Below are positions 36,601-43,529 of a DNA stretch of 64,000 nucleotides, one piece after another (the first letter of the stretch is position 1; every line of letters begins with the position of its first letter). The DNA comes from an uncultured Lachnospiraceae bacterium. Lineage in GTDB: Bacteria > Bacillota > Clostridia > Lachnospirales > Lachnospiraceae. The stretch is from NCBI GenBank assembly GCA_900542015.1, contig UQLY01000006.1:62001-126000 (forward strand), written 5' to 3'. Both the position numbers and the translations under genes were made by a program. The notes under the pieces were generated by a model. It was not told where the DNA came from, did no database searches, and saw nothing but the letters and a program-made list of their open reading frames with translations.

Positions 36601-38867
36601 TGGGACAGACAGAACACTATACCTACGATGCCAAAGGACAGCTTCTTTTAAAACTGGACAAAGAAGGATACCTGACAAAATACGGCTACACAGGATGCGG
36701 AGACTTAAACCACATCCAATACGCGGACGGAAAAGAAGTCAGACTCTCCTACAACCCCCTAAGACAGCTGGAAGAAATGAAAGACTGGCTGGGAACCACA
36801 AAGATCCAAAACGACCCCCTGGGAAGAGCCGTAAAAGTACAATACCCGGATGGAAAAGAAGTCTCCTACACCTACGGAAAGACAGGAGAAAGAACCTCCA
36901 TTACCTACCCGGACGGAAAAACCATCCTCTATACCTACGATGAACAAATCAGACTTGTGGGACTCAAAGACGGAAAAGACACCGTTACCTACAGCTATGA
37001 TGACATGGGAAGACTGACGCAAAAAACCTTCCCGGGCGGCTGCAGGACGGACTATGCCTACGACCCGCAGGGACACCTCGCCGGACTGACCCACAGCGAT
37101 ACGGAAGGCATCCTGGACCACTATGCCTACCGGTATGACCGGATGGGAAACAAGACCGCCATCGAAAAACAAAGAAGAGGACTGCCGGAAGAAAGCGGAC
37201 TCTATACCTACGGCTACGACCCCCTGGGAAGATTGTCCGAAGTAACAAAAGACGGAAACCTCTTAAGAACCTACGGCTACGACGCCTACGGCAACCGCAC
37301 CCGCATGACGGAAGGAGAGCACGAGACAACCTACACCTACAATGCAATGAACCAGCTCATGAGCCGTGTGGACGCCATGAATGAAGAAACCTATGCCTAT
37401 GACAGACGCGGAAACTTAAGCCTCGTCATGGAAAACGGGACCATGAAAAACAGCTACACCTACGGAGCACTGAACCGCCTGGAACAAGCAGTAAACGGCA
37501 AAGGGGAAGCGGCAGCCTATGAATACAACGGACTGGGACACAGAACAGGAAAAACCATAACCCCCGCCGCAGAACCAACACCCCCCGATCCCCTGGGAAG
37601 ACAGAACCAACTGCCCCCGGACCCGGAGACAAAGATCCGGTACACCATCGACCTGACAAAAGGCTACCATAACCTGTTACAGAAAGAAGAAACAGGAAGC
37701 AGGCAGACCTACCTTTGGGACGGAAACGTGGCAGGAATGAAAGAAGAAGGAAGAGAAGAGAACGGACTGACAGCCCGTTCCAACCAGCCGGGCACCTGTT
37801 ACTACTTCCAGGATGAACTGGGAAGCCCGGTCCGCCTGATAAATGAAGAAGGAAGCCTGCGGGAAACCTACGGATATGATGAATTCGGACAGGACCTGTA
37901 CGGGAACCAGGGGGAAATACAGCCCTTCGGATACACCGGCTACCAGAGCGACCGGATCGCAGGGACCTACTATGCCCAGGCGAGGGAGTACAGAGCGGAA
38001 CTGGGAAGGTTTGCATCAAAGGATCAAAATAAATATTATAAGATAATAAATCCAATAACATGGAATCTATATGTATATTGTGGGAATAATACATTAAACT
38101 TTATTGATCCAGAGGGCAAGGATAGTAGAGAGGCTATAGATACACTTGAGGATTATGCTAAAGGTGATTGGGATACATATGGAATTGAAATTGGATTACA
38201 TTGGCTATTTGGAGGCGGAGAAGATATTAATATATATTCTGATTCAAGTGTTATCGGAAAGAAGGATGGATGGCAATCATATATGGAGAATAATGCAATT
38301 TTAACAGGAAAAGTTGGTGATGTTGTAATACCGATTGGAAACGCTTTAGAAAACGGAGAAACAATGGAGATTGATATGAATATGTCGATGATTATAGACA
38401 ACGGAGAAGGGGCTGTTGGTTATCAGTTTTTGCATGGAACAAATGCTGATGCAGGAGATTTTCAAATAAATGGAACTATAAGTAAAGATAGCCATGGAAA
38501 TACAACATATGATTTAACATATACTTGGAATGATATAATTGATCCAAATTATATATATACTTCTGATCAAGAAAAAGCAGATGCAGCACATTCAATATGG
38601 TTGGCGAATCCCACGGACTATAATTTGCACATATCATGGCATGATGTTACAGTTATTAAAAATGAAACGAGTTTTTTCTCTAGAAATAGAGGATGGTTAA
38701 AAAATTATAGTAATGATTGGATAGATCAGTTAAGTGACGAAGATAAGTTAATGTTGCAAGCTATTAATTATGAACAGATAGAGCTTGGTGGATTAACATG
38801 GGAAGAGCAGATGAAACAGATTTTGGGAATATATTCATATTATTATAATTGTGGAGGTGTGGATTAG
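33591..38867 (+). CDS. RHS-repeat polymorphic toxin with T7SS-type N-terminal domain
   Basis: 1758 residues. Residues 1-173 form a helical domain with no signal peptide, taking the place an LXG domain would have. A DUF6531-like entry (DPVNLSTGNFIYDKTDLEI) begins near 174, then dozens of RHS/YD repeats run to about 1390, then the RHS core, ending FIDPEG near residue 1509, the usual point of self-cleavage. The last ~249 residues are the tip, unassigned. ATG 33591 was chosen for GGGGAG 9 bases upstream. The shell is C/A-rich in codon use; the tip is AT-rich from about base 38015. I infer toxin export by the adjacent EssC system. Confidence 0.9.
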   Translation: MDRIFQKTDIEEICTAAKQAITDTKDCIDDIKSTARAISAAAGNIPAEAKSGDLAGVSSALPGKLEKDNYDTTKTKLDQCREKACTVIPAFDTQYAGQMQTITEETGKIKKVIEELQEFMLETPLTTPSKDFEALLKAKETKWKKTLDGVEATLDEVLANTKGCETISTVFSKDPVNLSTGNFIYDKTDLEIKGTTPFAFRRFYNSRNRYEGALGTDWNHNYELSLTFQKSDIPGEDEVTILLEDGKEETFLPVEGNRYTPGNQSLAVLEKTEKGYTYTTLSGEKNIFDREGTYLRHEDNNGQGYELTYETIPARTEKTAETTETTETETPAPFRKGNRTKRLTGIRKDTGETFTLTYDEEGHLKTVTDHTGRTVSYEIRDRHLIKAVRPDGGTLTYSYDGNGKLTSVTNPRGIITVENEYDENHRTTRQNFPDGTNMSYEYDDENHTVTLTERNGSKTIHIHDDQYRNIKNIYPDGEESFTYNSRNQKTKITDKLGNETRLSYDNRGNLTGITNPLGTKLTITYETHNKPTNVKIDGKEKQKNTYDKKGNLLETRDALQRKTIFTYNETGLPETITQPDGSTLKITYDEKGNIRELTDAAGEKTTYTYDALNRVIKMTDPKGNTLTLTYDSAGNIHTLKNAAGDQRTYEYNQSNKVTKITDFDGSTIQRTYNALNKPETITDQQGRKTNLTYDAMWNLARITMPDGTKTTCLYNENNRLSRIKDPAGNVTRYTYDGNGNCIKKEDPTGETTRFTYDAIGRLIHAEGPEGSAMTYTYDREGHVTEAKDSLGNTVTMEYDEAGQLIKETNPLGYSRTYTYTPLGKIKSVTDEAGRTTAYAYLPGGRLSEVTYSDGTKETYTYDPNGNIKIHTTRENHTLTYTYDSLDRIIKTEGSGGEKKQYTYDAVGNVTAMTDAGGNTTRYEYSLTGQLTKVTDALGNETEYTYDLCDRLTEIRQYGEKTEPTPGIDRDLLKAQTGNRKNRTCHVTRYQRNTLGQVETITDALGQTEHYTYDAKGQLLLKLDKEGYLTKYGYTGCGDLNHIQYADGKEVRLSYNPLRQLEEMKDWLGTTKIQNDPLGRAVKVQYPDGKEVSYTYGKTGERTSITYPDGKTILYTYDEQIRLVGLKDGKDTVTYSYDDMGRLTQKTFPGGCRTDYAYDPQGHLAGLTHSDTEGILDHYAYRYDRMGNKTAIEKQRRGLPEESGLYTYGYDPLGRLSEVTKDGNLLRTYGYDAYGNRTRMTEGEHETTYTYNAMNQLMSRVDAMNEETYAYDRRGNLSLVMENGTMKNSYTYGALNRLEQAVNGKGEAAAYEYNGLGHRTGKTITPAAEPTPPDPLGRQNQLPPDPETKIRYTIDLTKGYHNLLQKEETGSRQTYLWDGNVAGMKEEGREENGLTARSNQPGTCYYFQDELGSPVRLINEEGSLRETYGYDEFGQDLYGNQGEIQPFGYTGYQSDRIAGTYYAQAREYRAELGRFASKDQNKYYKIINPITWNLYVYCGNNTLNFIDPEGKDSREAIDTLEDYAKGDWDTYGIEIGLHWLFGGGEDINIYSDSSVIGKKDGWQSYMENNAILTGKVGDVVIPIGNALENGETMEIDMNMSMIIDNGEGAVGYQFLHGTNADAGDFQINGTISKDSHGNTTYDLTYTWNDIIDPNYIYTSDQEKADAAHSIWLANPTDYNLHISWHDVTVIKNETSFFSRNRGWLKNYSNDWIDQLSDEDKLMLQAINYEQIELGGLTWEEQMKQILGIYSYYYNCGGVD
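37482..37918 (+). repeat. Core RHS segment with a diverged copy at 42769-43205
   Basis: This 437-base stretch of the RHS core recurs at 42769-43205 with the same length and scattered substitutions, so it comes from a related RHS gene, not a recent copy. Confidence 0.9.
37822..38014 (+). repeat. 193-bp end of the RHS core, also at 39472-39664
   Basis: The last 193 bases of the RHS core before the tip region are repeated at 39472-39664 with one mismatch (base 37859 G vs 39509 C). This is the likely recombination arm for tip exchange. Confidence 0.95.
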
Positions 38868-38869
38868 GA

Positions 38870-39322
38870 ATGAGAAAAAAATTTTATATTAGTATATTTG
38901 TTGCATTATGTATAGGTATTATTGGAGCAGGAATTATATGGCATTTATCTAAAATGAAAATCGTTCAAGAGTCAGTTGCGGGTAGTATATGGAAAGATGA
39001 AACGGAAAGGGTGGAAGCCCAAATTTTCTTAACACTATATAATGGAACAAGTAAAGAAAAAATAGTTGGATTTAATATAGATGGCGGAGAAGAATATAAA
39101 AGAGGAAATTTGGAAAAAGAAAAATATGAAATTGTTGATTTACAGATTATGGAAGGAATTGGTCAAGTTGATAGGGAAGAAGATGCTTTAATAATTCCGG
39201 CAAATCAGAAAATTACGATATCAATCACAGCAGAGAATATTTATATCGGAGAGGAATATAAAGAAGAGAAGGTTTGTTTACGGCGTGAACCGCCAAAATT
39301 AGAAATACTGGTTATTAAATAA
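38870..39322 (+). CDS. Candidate immunity protein for the active RHS tip
   Basis: 150 residues: an N-terminal membrane segment (FYISIFVALCIGIIGAGIIW) and a ~125-residue domain that should face outside. No family recognised. It starts 3 bases after the RHS stop, with GGAGG 12 bases upstream, and has the same AT-rich composition as the tip. A position just after a polymorphic toxin is the standard place of an immunity gene. Membrane anchoring suggests that the toxin acts in the envelope. Confidence 0.65.
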   Translation: MRKKFYISIFVALCIGIIGAGIIWHLSKMKIVQESVAGSIWKDETERVEAQIFLTLYNGTSKEKIVGFNIDGGEEYKRGNLEKEKYEIVDLQIMEGIGQVDREEDALIIPANQKITISITAENIYIGEEYKEEKVCLRREPPKLEILVIK

Positions 39323-39471
39323 GTGGGGACTACGGTTAGTAGTTTTTTACAGATATGATTTATGCTTAGAATATATGGAGCATGACAATATTTATGACAG
39401 ATTTTCATATAAATGAGAAGAGATGGAGAAGCATTATCTTATTACATTTATTACTTTAAAAATAGTGTATT

Positions 39472-39664
39472 GAAGCCCGGTCCGCCTGATAAATGAAGAA
39501 GGAAGCCTCCGGGAAACCTACGGATATGATGAATTCGGACAGGACCTGTACGGGAACCAGGGGGAAATACAGCCCTTCGGATACACCGGCTACCAGAGCG
39601 ACCGGATCGCAGGGACCTACTATGCCCAGGCGAGGGAGTACAGAGCGGAACTGGGAAGGTTTGC
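39472..39664 (+). repeat. 193-bp RHS homology arm heading the orphan tip
   Basis: Second copy of 37822-38014, 192/193 identical. It begins abruptly after an unrelated, AT-rich 150-base gap that shows no gene. Confidence 0.95.
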
Positions 39665-40427
39665 CGGAAGGGACATCATCAAGGGATATACAGCGGCACC
39701 GTATACGTTGAATGAGTATGGGTACTGTTTTGGGAATCCGATGGTGTTGGTGGATCGGGATGGTATGACACCAGAGGAAGAAAAAGAAACAGATACTTAT
39801 ACTTATGATAGAGATGCTGCTATTGAATATGCAGAGGAATGGTCAAATTCAATGCAGGGAATTCATCCGGCATTGGAAACTGTTCTTGGAAAAATGGGGA
39901 TTGGTAGAAATGGAGAATATTATAGTTATAGTACTAATTGTGCTAATTTTGTTTCACAATGTATGTATGCTGGTGGGATAAATCAAAATAGTTCATGGTA
40001 TTCAAATAAAAAACGTGTAGAATGGATAAGTGGGAGTGGAAATCATTCTGCTACATATTATGAATATGATGTTGCACCAGCGTGGCGTTTGGCTCAGGAT
40101 CAATTTGATTATTTTAGTGATACGAAAAATGGTTATGCTAATGGAGATTATATTATAATTACGTCTGTGGATGAAATAGAAGAAAAGGTAAATGAGTATA
40201 ATATTCAAAAAGGTGATTTAATGTATTTTATTGATCAAAAAGGAAATGTTGAACATGCAACAATTATTAGTAATATTATTGATGGTCAGATATTATATTC
40301 TGGAAATACAACACGAAGATACGATTACCCATTAGCAGATGCATTACAAACGGGAAATTATGGAGGTGTTTATATTGTGAGAATAAAGGATGAGTTAGAT
40401 TGTGAAGGAGGTAATTGTATTGAATAA
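39474..40427 (+). CDS. Orphan RHS C-terminal tip with Amidase_6-like domain (no start codon of its own)
   Basis: The frame is open from just after a stop at 39471, beginning SPVRLINEEG of the RHS core, running through LVDRDG (the DPEG-equivalent) into a new tip. The tip has YDRDAAIEYAEEW, then NCANFVSQCMYAGG with the likely catalytic Cys and VEHATII with the likely His: the signature of Amidase_6 (papain-like NlpC/P60 relative). It would cut peptidoglycan or a peptide bond. There is no Met start with a ribosome site (ATG 39708 lacks one), so it is probably silent until it recombines into the active gene. Its stop overlaps the next gene. Confidence 0.75.
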   Translation, partial: SPVRLINEEGSLRETYGYDEFGQDLYGNQGEIQPFGYTGYQSDRIAGTYYAQAREYRAELGRFAGRDIIKGYTAAPYTLNEYGYCFGNPMVLVDRDGMTPEEEKETDTYTYDRDAAIEYAEEWSNSMQGIHPALETVLGKMGIGRNGEYYSYSTNCANFVSQCMYAGGINQNSSWYSNKKRVEWISGSGNHSATYYEYDVAPAWRLAQDQFDYFSDTKNGYANGDYIIITSVDEIEEKVNEYNIQKGDLMYFIDQKGNVEHATIISNIIDGQILYSGNTTRRYDYPLADALQTGNYGGVYIVRIKDELDCEGGNCIE

Positions 40428-40791
40428 AAAAAGAGGTGGAAAGGTGATAATTTTTGTTCTTATAATGGTCTTTATATACTATATATATGTTTTATTAGCA
40501 ACTAATGCAGTTATGAAGATGGCAAAAAAAGTTGCATCAGGAGAAGTAACTGTAGAGAGTGGTACACCATATGCTCGATTCAGACCATTGGGAGAGAATG
40601 TTTATACATGTGATATTAAGCGATATTTTGCTTATTGCGGAATAGAGAAAGGGAAAATTTATGTGACATGTGTTAATGTAGCAAATTATGATGATGGTAA
40701 AGAAAATAAGGGGAGAGATTGGCTTGTAATTCTAATTGAAAGAACAGGGGATGGAAAATGGGAAGCTGTTGGTACTGTTGGAAGACCATAA
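40420..40791 (+). CDS. Candidate immunity protein for the orphan Amidase_6-like tip
   Basis: 123 residues from TTG 40420 (AAGGAGG 8 bases upstream; the frame also opens at GTG 40402). One N-terminal membrane segment (VIIFVLIMVFIYYIYVLL), then an extracytoplasmic domain with three cysteines. It overlaps the end of the orphan tip, as cognate immunity genes do. No family recognised. A membrane anchor fits a wall-acting toxin. Confidence 0.6.
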   Translation: MNKKRGGKVIIFVLIMVFIYYIYVLLATNAVMKMAKKVASGEVTVESGTPYARFRPLGENVYTCDIKRYFAYCGIEKGKIYVTCVNVANYDDGKENKGRDWLVILIERTGDGKWEAVGTVGRP

Positions 40792-40818
40792 TAAAGTATA
40801 AATGAAAAAAGTCAACAT

Positions 40819-40846
40819 AGCTATAATAAAACAAAATAATGCAACT
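40819..40846 (+). repeat. Left 28-bp direct repeat flanking the insertion sequence
   Basis: Identical to 41709-41736. Shared sequence runs from AGCTATAATAA to ATAATGCAACT. The first base may be chance, leaving a 27-base target duplication. Confidence 0.9.
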
Positions 40847-41709
40847 TGTAGGATTACAATACATATGTTACAACTGAATATTAAAAAGCAGAGACACTGC
40901 CTTTGTGTTATATTTTAGTCACCACAACAAAAACACCCACAAAGGAGAATTCTGCTATGGCTACTATAACACAGGATATGTGCAGGCGTAATCCGGACGC
41001 CGGATTGGTTGTATTTTGGGTAAAACTTACACAACGGGGATATTCCCGTTCTATTCCCGGTTTATATCGTTTTCTCCGTAAACAGGGTATTATGGCAGTG
41101 AAACCTGCTAATCCTAAATACGTTGCCAAACCTTATGAGCAGATGCTGTATCCAGGTCAACGCATCCAGATCGATGTGAAATTCGTTCCTTCTGTCTGCA
41201 TGGTAAATGAAGCTAAAGGACAACATTTCTATCAGTATACTGCTATTGACGAATACTCCAGATGACGTTTTGTGGAAGCTTTTGAAGAACATAGTTCTTA
41301 TTCCTCTGCCCTGTTTCTGGAACATCTGATCAAGGCGTTTCCTTGTCCCATCAAATGTGTTCAGACTGATAATGGGCAGGAATTCACCAAACGTTTCGGT
41401 TCACATGGTGGCTCGGATAAACCTACAATTTTTCAAGTCAGACTCATGGAACATGGCGTAAAACACAAACTGATCCGACCATTTACTCCCAGACGCAATG
41501 GTAAAGTGGAAAGAAGTCATCGAAAGGATAATGAACGATTTTATGCTACACATAGTTTTTATTTCTTTGAGGACTTCAGCAGGCAATTAAAGTTCTACAA
41601 CCGCAGGGATTATAGCAACTTTCCTATGCGTCCGTTGGGATGGAAAACTCCAAAACAGGTATTGATGGATTATCTTGCATCGCTGTAACAAATGTTTGAC
41701 AAACCTACA
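40847..41709 (+). mobile_element. Decayed insertion sequence with 26-bp imperfect inverted ends
   Basis: Left end TGTAGGATTACAATACATAT.. (40847-40872) and right end (reverse complement of 41684-41709, TGTAGGTTTGTCAAACATTT..) match at 20 of 26 positions. It is about 863 bp and contains an integrase-core transposase with lost N-terminus and an internal stop. The transposase is of IS481-like/integrase type. The 27-28 base target repeats are much longer than in IS3 or typical IS481 elements and recall the 27-base repeats reported for IS1202. Confidence 0.8.
40957..41688 (+). pseudogene. Transposase remnant (DDE integrase core), internal stop
   Basis: From ATG 40957 (AAAGGAG upstream) the frame runs through LVVFWVKLTQRGYSRSI, IQIDVKF (first Asp) and YTAIDEYSR to TGA at 41263-41265, then continues RFVEAFEEHS, TDNGQEFT (second Asp) and KVERSHRKDNERFY (Glu), ending at 41688. 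The TGA replaces a conserved Trp codon. The usual N-terminal helix-turn-helix region is missing. Not functional. Confidence 0.85.
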
Positions 41710-41736
41710 GCTATAATAAAACAAAATAATGCAACT
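41709..41736 (+). repeat. Right 28-bp direct repeat flanking the insertion sequence
   Basis: Identical to 40819-40846. Its 28-base length splits as 11+6+11, the layout of Xer/dif sites; the left arm AGCTATAATAA matches a typical XerC arm at 7 of 11 positions by eye, and the right arm is a weaker match. Confidence 0.85.
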
Positions 41737-42056
41737 CCTATTTATCGAATAGGTAGTGGTAATGAAAGCAGTCTTACATCTTATAACTGGATTGTCATAT
41801 TTTCTGCCCCACATGTTAGAGAACCTTATATGGCAACAACAATTGGGGCAGTTAATAGCACTGGTGTTCTAACAGCAACTATAGATGGTTATAATCATGT
41901 AAGCGTTTGTCCAATAAATATTTGGAATTACCTTTTGAGATTGCATTAAGACCAACGGCTAAGAAAAATTTGAGAAGTTATGTTACGTCCCAGAGATTAT
42001 TTAATTATTTTTTATAGTGTACAGTATTTATTATATTAACTTTGGAGGAAAATGAA

Positions 42057-42689
42057 GTGAATAGAATAGAAAAATGGGTTCAAAAACAGGATAATTATAT
42101 GATTTTGTATTTTATGTGTGTTCTAATAGCACCGATTATAGGAATGCTCACAAATATAGCATTGGCAGGATTATATAGTGTATTTATATTACCATTTTTA
42201 ATGTATCTGCTGCAAAACGTTATAGAAAAAAAGCAGATGAATCGTGGAGCTGATATAGACATAAATTTTATTGCTGATCCGAAACAGAATGATATCATAT
42301 GGCAGGAAGACAAGAATTCCGAAATGGATCAAAACTCATATCTTGTTATTGAAAATACAGGGCATGTAGATATTTATGAATTTTTTATAAAGATAAAAAA
42401 GACAGATGGAGGTGTTTTTTTGTGGAGAATCGAAGAACATCTTCTTACAAATAAAAAATGTATTGTAAAAATTCCTTGTGACCACAAAGAAATTTGTGAA
42501 ATTGTGATTTCGGGAGACCTTCTGACTGAGAGTAAGACAAAACGATTCTTTAATAAGCAAAGTAGCAATGGGGAAAAAACTATCTTTTCAAATATAGAGA
42601 ATTTTGAAAAAGAAAAGGATTCCATTATACATGAGCACGGCATAACGAATTTCGTTCCATTAGAGCGAGCTTACGAAAAGGAAATGTAA
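42057..42689 (+). CDS. Membrane protein, candidate immunity protein for a lost RHS tip
   Basis: 210 residues from GTG 42057 (GGAGG 8 bases upstream). Two membrane segments near the N-terminus (YMILYFMCVLIAPIIGML; ALAGLYSVFILPFLMYLL), then a ~130-residue soluble, beta-rich domain with paired cysteines. No family recognised. It lies between the split ORF and the RHS remnant, in a run of toxin and immunity pieces, which suggests an immunity role. No intact toxin is next to it. Confidence 0.5.
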   Translation: MNRIEKWVQKQDNYMILYFMCVLIAPIIGMLTNIALAGLYSVFILPFLMYLLQNVIEKKQMNRGADIDINFIADPKQNDIIWQEDKNSEMDQNSYLVIENTGHVDIYEFFIKIKKTDGGVFLWRIEEHLLTNKKCIVKIPCDHKEICEIVISGDLLTESKTKRFFNKQSSNGEKTIFSNIENFEKEKDSIIHEHGITNFVPLERAYEKEM

Positions 42690-42691
42690 AA

Positions 42692-43205
42692 GGAGAAAGA
42701 AACCATGGACCGCATATTCCAGAAAACCGACATAGAAGAAATCTGCACCGCAGCAAAACAAGCCATTTGAACAAGCGGTAAACGGCAAAGGGGAAGCGGC
42801 AGCCTATGAATACAACGGACTGGGACACAGAACAGGAAAAACCATAACCCCCGCCGCAGAACCAACACCCCCCGATCCCCTGGGAAGACAGAACCAACTG
42901 CCCCCGGACCCGGAGACAAAGATCCGGCACACCATCGACCTGACAAAAGGCTACCATAACTTGTTACAGAAAGAAGAAACAGGAAGCAGGCAGACCTACC
43001 TGTGGGACGGAAACGTGGCAGGAATGAAAGAAGAAAGAAGAGAAAAGAACGGAATGACAGCCCGTTCCAATCAACCGGGCACCTGTTACTACTTCCAGGA
43101 TGAACTGGGAAGCCCGATCCGCCTGATAAATGAAGAAGGAACCCTCCGGGAAACCTATGGGTATGATGAATTCGGGCAGGACCTGTACGGGAATCAGGGG
43201 GAAAT
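42692..43205 (+). pseudogene. RHS gene with large internal deletion
   Basis: The ribosome binding site and first 21 codons of an RHS gene (42692-42767) are joined to a 437-base core segment (42769-43205). The junction creates a TGA at 42768. Core residues such as YYFQDELGSPIRL and GYDEFGQDLYGN are still readable in frame after it. About 3.8 kb present in the intact gene is missing, and the tip is lost. Confidence 0.85.
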
Positions 43206-43424
43206 GATATGGAGAAGCTGGAAGAAGAATTTGCGGTACTCCAGCAGGCACAGGAAGAAGAGGAAAGCGAACAGGAAGGCTTTGGGAGGAAAGCAGACCA
43301 GGCTATGGCATTTCTGGAAGAGGAAGAAATGACAGAGGATATGAAAGACAAGCTGATAGAAAAGGTCGTTGTCTATCCGGGAAACAGGATTGAGATAGTC
43401 TGGAAGTTTGAGGGATATTTATAG
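43206..43424 (+). pseudogene. C-terminal tail of a large serine recombinase
   Basis: About 72 residues: a Glu-rich coiled coil (KLEEEFAVLQQAQEEEES) and the typical end LIEKVVVYPGNRIEIVWKF, as in site-specific serine recombinases of integrative elements. The catalytic part is absent. It joins the RHS remnant directly at 43205/43206, so it marks an old recombination breakpoint. Confidence 0.7.
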
Positions 43425-43529
43425 ATAATTAAATACGGCGTAGGGATTTCTGGTCTGTATGGAAGGTTTTTGCTTTCAGTACAGATTGGATTTTTGTATA
43501 AATTGATATTGTTTATATGCTGAATCTGG

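Larger units (their letters stand above)
40802..41949 (+). pseudogene. Small ORF split by an insertion sequence
   Basis: Codons from ATG 40802 to 40846 continue, after removing bases 40847-41736, in frame at 41737-41949, giving an 85-residue protein (start MKKVNIAIIKQNNATP, then IYRIGSGNESSLT). The 27-base direct repeats encode the same residues on both sides, so the join is exact. The IYR-GSGN-LT stretch recalls fragments seen at RHS tip regions, but no family can be given. Confidence 0.6.

Noticed and set aside
33591..38014. RHS repeats as a possible CRISPR or tandem DNA array
   Set aside because: Repeats are degenerate, in frame and encode YD motifs; no constant spacer length.
34165..38094. 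Long reverse-strand frames under the RHS gene, up to 222 residues
   Set aside because: They mirror the low-stop, biased codons of the RHS repeats, have no ribosome sites and read as Gly/Val/Arg-rich noise.
38113..38867. Lipid II hydrolase (colicin M-like) function for the active RHS tip
   Set aside because: The YDxTYxWNDxIDPN stretch only loosely recalls such enzymes; I could not match the catalytic set, so the tip stays unassigned.
37822..39664. 193-bp repeats as insertion-sequence ends
   Set aside because: They encode RHS core in frame in both places and are direct, not inverted; tip exchange is the simpler explanation.
40847..41709. IS3-family element
   Set aside because: Target repeats of 27-28 bp are far longer than the 3-5 bp typical of IS3; the transposase core fits IS481-like or IS1202-like better.
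42671..43351. 226-residue reverse frame over the RHS remnant
   Set aside because: Same shadow as under the intact RHS gene; its sequence repeats the reverse frame seen at 37426-38094.
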